Below, in pieces: positions 6,774 to 11,540 of a DNA stretch of 11,540 nucleotides (its first letter is position 1; each line of letters begins with the position of its first letter). The position numbers and the translations under genes were made by a program. Source of the stretch: JBEKJU01 sp050011095 (lineage in GTDB: Bacteria > Desulfobacterota > Syntrophorhabdia > Syntrophorhabdales > WCHB1-27). Location: NCBI GenBank assembly GCA_050011095.1, contig JBEKJU010000094.1, forward strand, positions 1 through 11,540. The letters run 5' to 3'. A model generated the notes under the pieces. It made no database searches and was not told the origin of the DNA. It worked only from the letters and a program-made list of their open reading frames with translations.

Positions 6774-7837
6774 CCTCGCAACCTCTTCAGCGCCTCGATG
6801 AACACCTTGTTTTCGTCCATTGTTCCAACGGTGACCCTTACATAGTCACCGAGCCCGTATCCGCCGAGCCAACGGATCAGGATCTTTTTCTCGAAAAGCC
6901 TGTTCACCAGGGCCTCGGCATCGGGTCCGATCCTGATAAGGACGAAATTTGCCTCGGAAGGAAAAAATTCGAGCCCCAGCGCCTTCAGGGCGTTGTAGAG
7001 GTATTCCTTTCCCTTCCGGTTGTTATCGAGGACTTTGGTCAAGTGGCGCTCGTCGGCAAGGGCGGCCCTGGCGGCGATAAGCGCCATCATGTTGACGCTG
7101 AAGGGTTGTTTGGTCCGTTCGAGGAAGGAGACGAGCGATTCCTCGCCCATCCCGTAGCCGACGCGGAGGCCCGCGAGACCGTAGGCCTTCGAGAAGGTCT
7201 TCAGTACGAGCACCGGGTGCTCGTCGATGTAGCTCACGGACCGGGGAAAGTGCGCGCTGTCGGAGAATTCCGCGTAGGCCTCATCGACGACGACAAGTAT
7301 CTCCGGCGGAAGGACGGCGAGGAATGCGGCGAATTCGCGGTCGGTAAAGATGCCGCCCGTGGGATTGCTGGGGTTGCAGAGGAAAATAACCCGTGTCAGT
7401 TCGTTGACCGCACCAGCGAGCCGCATGAGGTCGAGACGCAGGGCGTCGAGGGGCACGGATCGCACCTCGTACCCGTAGATGCATGCGGCGATGCGGTAGA
7501 AGGCGAAACTGTGATCGGTCACCAGGACGCCGTTCCGTCCGTCGGCCTTGAGGCCCCGGAACACCGTCTCGATCATCTCGTTCGACCCGTTGCCGATCAG
7601 GACATTCCCCGGCTTGAGCCCGTATTTCCCGGCCAGAAGGCTTTTTAGCTCGAACTCGCTCTCCGGGTACCTGTTCATGTCGAAGAGGGCGTTCACGATA
7701 CTTTCGATGACCCGCGCGGAAGGCGGGTAGGGATTCTCGTTCGATGCAAGACGGACCCAGTCGGCCTCCGCCCCGTAGAGGGCCGCCTTCGGGTAGAAGG
7801 GTATCTTTTGTACCGCGGGGTCTATGGAAAGCTTCAT
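6770..7837 (-). CDS. hisC: Histidinol-phosphate aminotransferase (class I/II PLP aminotransferase)
   Basis: The 355-residue protein fits HisC, which transfers the amino group from glutamate to imidazole-acetol phosphate in histidine synthesis. The family opening LASNENPYPPS (30-40) is present, followed by RYPES and the GNGSNEMI PLP-phosphate contact region (82-89). CNPSNPTG (154-161) holds N158, DEAYAEF holds D185 and Y188, and TFSKAYGLAGLRVGYG carries the PLP lysine K217 and R225. HisC-like enzymes often also transaminate aromatic substrates, so a role in phenylalanine or tyrosine synthesis is possible. In Geobacter-like genomes shikimate-pathway genes occupy this place upstream of cmk. ATG 7837 overlaps the PHP gene stop as ATGA, and its own stop overlaps the inferred cmk CTG. 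Confidence 0.92.
   Translation of the reverse strand: MKLSIDPAVQKIPFYPKAALYGAEADWVRLASNENPYPPSARVIESIVNALFDMNRYPESEFELKSLLAGKYGLKPGNVLIGNGSNEMIETVFRGLKADGRNGVLVTDHSFAFYRIAACIYGYEVRSVPLDALRLDLMRLAGAVNELTRVIFLCNPSNPTGGIFTDREFAAFLAVLPPEILVVVDEAYAEFSDSAHFPRSVSYIDEHPVLVLKTFSKAYGLAGLRVGYGMGEESLVSFLERTKQPFSVNMMALIAARAALADERHLTKVLDNNRKGKEYLYNALKALGLEFFPSEANFVLIRIGPDAEALVNRLFEKKILIRWLGGYGLGDYVRVTVGTMDENKVFIEALKRLRG
6782..6788 (-). promoter_or_regulatory. Ribosome binding site supporting the CTG start of cmk
   Basis: GAAGAGG read on the - strand lies 8 nt before the CTG at 6773, inside the last codons of hisC. It supports initiation at the CTGA overlap rather than at CTG 6758, whose purine run GAAGGGGG directly abuts the codon. 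Confidence 0.5.
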
Positions 7838-8493
7838 CTCCGCACCTCCACGGCCCTTTTCACGAGTTCGAGGGCATGCTGCTGCATCAGGCCGAACGCA
7901 TCGGCTGAAAGCCCCGCGCCCAATACGATCTTCCTTGCCTCCTCTTCGGACGTTAGATCGGAGGGCCCATGGGAATCGGTGCTGTAGATGAGGGGGGCCC
8001 CGGTCTCAAAGGCAATCCGCGCGACATGGCCATTCGAAAGGCAATGACCTTTCCGCGCGGTGATCTCAAGAAGGACGTTCCTCTCCCGCGCGAGCCTCGC
8101 ATCCTCCTCTGTGATGAGCCCCGGATGGGCGAGTATGTCGGCGCGCGCCAGGATGGCCTCGTGGTTCGTCCCCTCCTCGACGGGTTCCGACAGGGTTTCG
8201 CCGTGGACGACCACATACATGGCGCCTAGCCTCCTCGCCTCCGTGACGAGTTCGCCGATGAGGGCCTTCGGCACATGAGTGATCTCGACACCCGGAATGA
8301 TCGTGATGGTCCGGTAATACTCCATTCTGTCCCTGATCTTAAGGAGCGAGGCGATGACCTGGGCCATGTTCGAGGAGTCGGCATGATCCGAGATGCCGAT
8401 TATCCTGTAGCCCCTGACCTGCGCCCTTCTGGCCAGTTCCGACGGTACAAGCTCCCCGTCGCTCAGTATAGAATGGGTATGGAGGTCTATCAT
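7834..8493 (-). CDS. PHP-domain phosphoesterase, possible histidinol-phosphatase
   Basis: The 219-residue protein is a single PHP domain, a metal-dependent phosphoesterase fold. The metal ligands follow the family pattern: H5 and H7 (DLHTHS), D36 and H37 (SDHAD), E70 (GVEI), H97 (VVVHGET), H123 (LAHPG), and D173 and H175 (TDSHG). ATG 8493 puts HTHS at the usual N-terminal place, with GAAAAGG just upstream. The frame is open to 8583, but that would overlap the nuclease gene and add 30 unrelated residues. HisK-type histidinol phosphatases are PHP proteins, and the gene overlaps hisC by 4 nt, so dephosphorylation of histidinol phosphate is attractive. The protein is shorter than typical HisK (about 260-280 residues), so this remains inference. 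Confidence 0.85.
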   Translation of the reverse strand: MIDLHTHSILSDGELVPSELARRAQVRGYRIIGISDHADSSNMAQVIASLLKIRDRMEYYRTITIIPGVEITHVPKALIGELVTEARRLGAMYVVVHGETLSEPVEEGTNHEAILARADILAHPGLITEEDARLARERNVLLEITARKGHCLSNGHVARIAFETGAPLIYSTDSHGPSDLTSEEEARKIVLGAGLSADAFGLMQQHALELVKRAVEVRR

Positions 8494-8509
8494 CCTTTTC
8501 GCTTCCCCG

Positions 8510-9007
8510 TCACATCTTGTACTTGCCGAAATCGTCGGGCGACAGGTTTTCCAGGATCTCCTCCCATTCGCTCGTGTCGACAACTACCTTATCCTCTTTC
8601 TTGGAAAGCTCTACCTTGGCCGATTTCTTGATCACGTTCTCGTCTACGAATATCGAGGCGCCCACCCTAAGGGCCAGTGCTATGGCGTCGGAAGGCCGCG
8701 CGTCGATTACGAGCCTCTTTTTGTCGATCTCCAGATGGATCATTGCATAATACGTGTTGTCCTTCAGGTCGTTGACCTCTATTTTGACAACCTTGACGTC
8801 CAGGTTGTCGAGGACGTTCTTCAGGAGGTCGTGGGTCATGGGTCTCGGAGTCTGCACGTTTTCGAGGGCCGTGGCGATGCTCGACGCCTCGAGGAGGCCG
8901 ATCCATATGGGGAGAACCTCCTTCTCTTCCAGGTCCTTCAGGATCACGATGGGTGTATTCGTGAAAGGGTCGACGGTGATGCCTGCGACTTTCATCTCCT
9001 TCAGCAT
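8510..9007 (-). CDS. Bifunctional nuclease family protein (DUF151)
   Basis: The 165-residue product fits the BFN/DUF151 family, some members of which have been reported to cut both RNA and DNA. Visible family features are the start MKVAGITVDPFTNTPIVIL, the LPIWIGLLEASSIATAL segment (32-48), RPMTHDLL (55-62) and the signature DARPSDAIALALR (102-114). The acidic tail (about 137-165) is more variable. ATG 9007 has GGAGG 8 nt upstream. A second ATG four codons on (8995) has AAGGAG directly against it, without proper spacing. The gene lies 147 nt downstream of miaB, and most of that gap is the dispersed repeat. Its stop is 16 nt before the PHP gene. The cellular role in this organism cannot be read from sequence. 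Confidence 0.92.
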   Translation of the reverse strand: MLKEMKVAGITVDPFTNTPIVILKDLEEKEVLPIWIGLLEASSIATALENVQTPRPMTHDLLKNVLDNLDVKVVKIEVNDLKDNTYYAMIHLEIDKKRLVIDARPSDAIALALRVGASIFVDENVIKKSAKVELSKKEDKVVVDTSEWEEILENLSPDDFGKYKM

Positions 9008-9020
9008 GTCTTAAGCCTCC

Positions 9021-9206
9021 TTCAACTTGCGGATTCCCTGCAGCTTGCTGCAGGGAGAATCTCTTTCCGCTTCGCTCCGCCGGCAATTATTGGGACACCC
9101 ACTTCGCGGGTACCCGGTCGCCCCTCTACGGGCAAAGCCCGCAGAGACTCCTGCTCAAAGACTCGCTCCGCTCGTTGTCTTGGATACTCTGCTGCTTGCA
9201 GCAGGG
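9021..9206 (-). repeat. Dispersed palindrome-rich repeat, copy 2, running into the 3' end of miaB
   Basis: Positions 9021-9146 match copy 1 at 1-140 in inverted orientation. The part to 9206 is the probable continuation, beyond what copy 1 shows. Hairpins follow one another. At 9035-9056 there is a perfect 10-bp stem with a TT loop, around the CTGCAG arms. At 9097-9111 there is a 6-bp stem with a TTC loop on this strand. At 9124-9146 there is a 10-bp stem with one mismatch and an AAA loop. At 9166-9181 AAGAC/GTCTT arms flank a GC-rich segment. At 9189-9204 there is CTGCTG/CAGCAG with a 4-nt loop. The outer boundary near 9206 is estimated from the last hairpin. In mRNA this would be a strongly folded segment between miaB and the nuclease gene. 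Confidence 0.75.
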
Positions 9207-10516
9207 TCATTTATTCTCGGCTTCGCGCCGCGCAGGGAGTTGGCATAGCCCTTGACGATCTCCAGCTCCACCAGTTCCCCTATCATGTGCGCAGGGCCTT
9301 GAAAATTTACGATCCGGTTCGTCCTTGTTCGTCCGGTCAGCTCCGCCTGTGAGCCCTTGCTCACCCCCTCCACCAACACCTCTGACATCGCACCTTCCAT
9401 ACCCGTGAATATGTCGCGGGTGATCCCCTTTTGCACCGCCTGAAGCTCGCCCAGCCGGCGCCGCGCCACATGGGCCGGCACCGGATCGGGCAGCAGTGAT
9501 GCCCGCGCATGCCGGCGGGGCGAAAAGCAGAAGGAGAAGATCCCGTCGAAGCCCGTCTTTTCCACGAGGTCCATACTCTGCCTGAAATCCGCCTCTTCCT
9601 CGCCGGGGAAGCCGACGATGCAGTCGGCCGTCACGGCGATCCCGCCGCAGGTCTCCTTCAACCTCGCGATCTTCCCCCTGTACTCCTCTATTGTATAGCC
9701 CCTGTTCATGAGGTGCAGTATCCTGTTCGAGCCCGACTGGAAGGGGAGGTGGATGTGCTCGCACAGCTTCTTCACGCCCCCGAAGCAGTCGATCAGCTCA
9801 TCGGAGAGGTCCCTCGGATGGGAGGTGACGAACCGTATCCTTTCAAGGCCCGCGATTCCGTCCATGCCCCTCAGAAGGTCGGGAAAGGAACAATCGTCCC
9901 CCCCCTTGTTGTAGGAGTTCACGTTTTGACCCAGGAGCACCACCTCTTTCACGCCCGAGGCGACAAGCTCACGCACCTCATCGAGGACGTCCCCGCTGGG
10001 CCTGCTCTTCTCGCGCCCCCGAACAAAGGGGACGATGCAATAACTGCAGTAGTTGTTGCACCCCTTCATGATGGTCACGTACGCCTTTATGCGCCCGTTG
10101 ATATTTCCCGGCCGCACGTAAAGGGAGGAGAGGCAGCCGTTATCCGAGAAATCAAAAAACCGCCTCTTCGCGAGGCCTGCGTGAACAGCCTCGGCCACGA
10201 GGTGAATGCTCGCGGGACCCAGAGAAAAATCGATGAAGGGGAGACGTTCCAGCAGCTTCTCCTTTTCGAGCTGGGCGATGCAGCCCATCACACCGAGCAC
10301 GACGTCCCTCTTTCTCTTCAGGCCCCTCAGCCTGCCCATGAGGCTATAGAATTTCTGCTCCGCCTTCTCGCGGATGCAGCACGTATTGACGATGACGATA
10401 CCTGCCTCTTCGAGGCCGGGCGCTGTGTCAAAACCGGCGACATGGAGAAGGTGGTTCACCTTCTCCATGTCGTGCTCGTTCATCTGGCATCCGAAGTTCT
10501 CTATGTAGTACCGCAC
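9155..10516 (-). CDS. miaB: tRNA-2-methylthio-N6-dimethylallyladenosine synthase
   Basis: MiaB is a radical-SAM enzyme that adds the methylthio group to i6A37 in tRNAs reading U-starting codons. The N-terminal methylthiotransferase domain carries its cluster cysteines C10 (FGCQMNEHD), C46 (NTCCIRE) and C79 (GVMGC). The radical-SAM motif is C153-NNY-C157-SY-C160. QSGSNRILHLMNRGYT (260-274) and GFPGE (302-306) are family landmarks, and a TRAM domain spans about 369-430. The normal end would be near NSLRG at 426-430. The last 20 or so residues are encoded within the dispersed repeat, and the TGA at 9157-9155 comes from it. The start is GTG 10516, sharing one base with the surE stop (TAGTG). The usual YSPRxGT segment reads FSPRRHARAS, a local oddity. 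Confidence 0.95.
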   Translation of the reverse strand: MRYYIENFGCQMNEHDMEKVNHLLHVAGFDTAPGLEEAGIVIVNTCCIREKAEQKFYSLMGRLRGLKRKRDVVLGVMGCIAQLEKEKLLERLPFIDFSLGPASIHLVAEAVHAGLAKRRFFDFSDNGCLSSLYVRPGNINGRIKAYVTIMKGCNNYCSYCIVPFVRGREKSRPSGDVLDEVRELVASGVKEVVLLGQNVNSYNKGGDDCSFPDLLRGMDGIAGLERIRFVTSHPRDLSDELIDCFGGVKKLCEHIHLPFQSGSNRILHLMNRGYTIEEYRGKIARLKETCGGIAVTADCIVGFPGEEEADFRQSMDLVEKTGFDGIFSFCFSPRRHARASLLPDPVPAHVARRRLGELQAVQKGITRDIFTGMEGAMSEVLVEGVSKGSQAELTGRTRTNRIVNFQGPAHMIGELVELEIVKGYANSLRGAKPRINDPAASSRVSKTTSGASL

Positions 10517-11265
10517 TAACCCTTTACCTTGAATATGTCTTTGAATTCCGCCATAGTCACATAGCTAGTGAGGTCCCAGTGAAGAGGGGTAAGAGATATA
10601 TAACCTTGATCGACCGCGTGAAGATCGGTACCCTCGATGGCCTCGAACCGCTCGCCATCCCCGCCGATCCAATAATATGTGCCGCCTCTCGGGTCTCTTC
10701 TCTCGATTATATTATCATTATAAATCCTTTTTCCAAGACTTGTCACCATAAAACCCTTTATGGCCCCGCGAGGGACGTTGGGAATGTTCACGTTGAGGAA
10801 CGTCGAAGGGGGGAGGCCGGAGGCGCGCACCCTCGCGACGACGTCGAGGACCGCGCGACAGGCGTCGGGAAAGAGGAAATCCTTCCTTGCGTTCAGGGAT
10901 ACGGCCAGGGAGGCGATTCCCGCGAAGCCCCCTTCCTTCGCCGCTGCCACGGTGCCCGAGTAGGCGACATCGCGCCCCATGTTCGGGCCCTTGTTGATGC
11001 CCGCTATGATGAGGTCGGGCCTTTTCGGCAAGACGACGCTCAACGCGAGGAGCACCGAATCGGCGGGTGTGCCGTTCGTCGAAAACACGCCCCCGCCCAA
11101 GTCCTTGACGCGAAGCGGTTTGTGTAGGGTAATCGCGTGGCCGATGCAGGTCCGCTCCGCCTCAGGCGCGACAACCCACACCTCGTCGGTCGGTGCGAGG
11201 GATTCCTTCAGGGCGTGGAGTCCTTCAGAATCCACGCCATCATCGTTGGATAGGAGGATGAGCAA
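10516..11265 (-). CDS. surE: 5'/3'-nucleotidase SurE
   Basis: SurE is a metal-dependent phosphatase that removes phosphate from nucleoside monophosphates and is linked to stationary-phase survival. The 249-residue length is normal. The N-terminal LSNDDG holds metal ligands D8 and D9. GINKGPNMG (89-97) provides the conserved asparagines N91 and N95, and SGTVAAAKEG (103-112) is typical. The loop that usually contains serine 39 (ERSxxGHAIT in close relatives) reads ERTCIGHAIT, so the serine ligand is a threonine. The start must be TTG 11265. It lies directly before LILLSNDDG, an in-frame TGA lies three codons upstream, and GGTGA lies 6 nt upstream. The gene begins 29 nt after the tRNA and overlaps miaB by one base. 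Confidence 0.95.
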   Translation of the reverse strand: MLILLSNDDGVDSEGLHALKESLAPTDEVWVVAPEAERTCIGHAITLHKPLRVKDLGGGVFSTNGTPADSVLLALSVVLPKRPDLIIAGINKGPNMGRDVAYSGTVAAAKEGGFAGIASLAVSLNARKDFLFPDACRAVLDVVARVRASGLPPSTFLNVNIPNVPRGAIKGFMVTSLGKRIYNDNIIERRDPRGGTYYWIGGDGERFEAIEGTDLHAVDQGYISLTPLHWDLTSYVTMAEFKDIFKVKG

Positions 11266-11294
11266 GAGGTGTCACCAAGTGCTGAAAAACAAAA

Positions 11295-11369
11295 TCGGGG
11301 CGACTGGATTTGAACCAGCGACCACCAGCACCCCATACTGGTGCGCTAGCCAAGCTGCGCTACGCCCCG
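11295..11369 (-). tRNA. tRNA-Pro (anticodon GGG)
   Basis: The 75-nt gene folds into a normal cloverleaf. The acceptor stem is CGGGGCG/CGCCCCG with discriminator A. The D-stem is GCGC/GCGC and the anticodon stem CCAGT/GCTGG. The anticodon loop ATGGGGT places T at 33 and GGG at 34-36. The T-loop is TTCAAAT. CCA is not encoded. It is followed on its own strand by TTTTGTTTTT (11294-11285), which could help end transcription, though there is no separate hairpin. surE starts 29 nt downstream. Confidence 0.97.
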
Positions 11370-11383
11370 ATTGTCAGTTTCGT

Positions 11384-11412
11384 ATTATAAGACATTTTTC
11401 CAAAATACACAA
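11384..11412 (-). promoter_or_regulatory. sigma70-type promoter for tRNA-Pro (and possibly the surE-miaB block)
   Basis: On the - strand a perfect -10 box TATAAT (11389-11384) lies exactly 17 bp after TTGTGT (11412-11407), a 3/6 match to the -35 consensus. Transcription would start near 11377, giving a leader of only about 8 nt before the mature tRNA 5' end, as is usual for tRNA genes. The A/T-rich spacer stands out in this GC-rich window. Confidence 0.75.
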
Positions 11413-11424
11413 GCGCTACCGAAA

Positions 11425-11540
11425 TCAGGGCAAACGCATTTGGAACCTACGGCCCTCTTTCTCTCCGGGAAAGACTACTTTCGTCTCCAGCGCCGGGAAC
11501 ATTGCCTTGCGTCGCGCGCTTTGTCCGCTTCCCGCCCCGT
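11425..11540 (-). other. Unassigned segment with an open frame and small hairpins
   Basis: Upstream of the tRNA promoter one - strand frame is open from the window edge to a TGA at 11427-11425. From an ATG at 11502 it would encode 25 residues (MFPALETKVVFPGEKEGR and seven more). I recognise no domain, and it may be chance or another dispersed element. The strand also has GAAAG, CTTTC and GAAAG arms in series (about 11478 to 11457), able to form either of two 5-bp hairpins. No function is claimed. Confidence 0.2.

Noticed and set aside
8494..8583. N-terminal extension of the PHP protein to 8583
   Set aside because: It would overlap the nuclease gene by about 70 nt and add residues foreign to PHP proteins. 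ATG 8493 places HTHS correctly.
9021..9206. Insertion sequence or CRISPR array
   Set aside because: No transposase frame, no terminal repeats enclosing a gene, and no regular repeat-spacer pattern are seen. It is a short hairpin-rich repeat only.
9509..10519. A 336-codon + strand frame
   Set aside because: It is a shadow of miaB and has no recognisable domain.

Overview
The window looks like chromosomal DNA from a Gram-negative, fairly GC-rich bacterium. A lipid A-type acyltransferase implies an outer membrane. A periplasmic c-type cytochrome and the order cmk-ispH-rpsA next to miaB and a DUF151 nuclease recall Deltaproteobacteria in the broad sense (Desulfobacterota, for example Syntrophorhabdus-like lineages). 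That placement is inferred from gene order and protein style, not from a search.

The left part (1-2234) reads on the + strand. It opens with a copy of a palindrome-rich dispersed repeat (1-140), then a possible sigma70 promoter. Next comes a truncated molybdenum-hydroxylase [2Fe-2S] subunit that keeps its plant-type ferredoxin domain only. It overlaps a gene for a secreted di-haem cytochrome of the type found beside isoquinoline 1-oxidoreductase-like enzymes. A beta-hydroxyacid dehydrogenase-type NAD(P) oxidoreductase follows. This resembles the remains of an eroded or deleted molybdenum-hydroxylase locus.

The rest (2301-11369) reads on the - strand as one long housekeeping block. In transcription order it is tRNA-Pro(GGG), surE, miaB, a second copy of the repeat, a bifunctional nuclease (DUF151), a PHP-domain phosphatase, hisC, cmk, ispH, rpsA, a 57-residue Trm112-family protein and an LpxL/HtrB-like acyltransferase. 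A good promoter lies just upstream of the tRNA. The genes from the PHP protein to rpsA are tightly packed: PHP/hisC and cmk/ispH overlap by ATGA, hisC/cmk by CTGA, and ispH ends 10 nt before rpsA. This suggests co-transcription and translational coupling. The block joins nucleotide metabolism (surE, cmk), translation and tRNA modification (miaB, rpsA, Trm112), isoprenoid precursors (ispH), amino-acid synthesis (hisC) and envelope assembly (lpxL).

I see no CRISPR array, complete insertion sequence, prophage or new multi-gene system. The observations most worth checking are: (1) a cmk gene with no ATG, GTG or TTG that preserves its P-loop, implying CTG initiation at a CTGA overlap; (2) two inverted copies of a modular hairpin repeat, one of which supplies the C-terminal tail of MiaB; and (3) a truncated but cluster-competent ferredoxin domain joined to a cytochrome gene.
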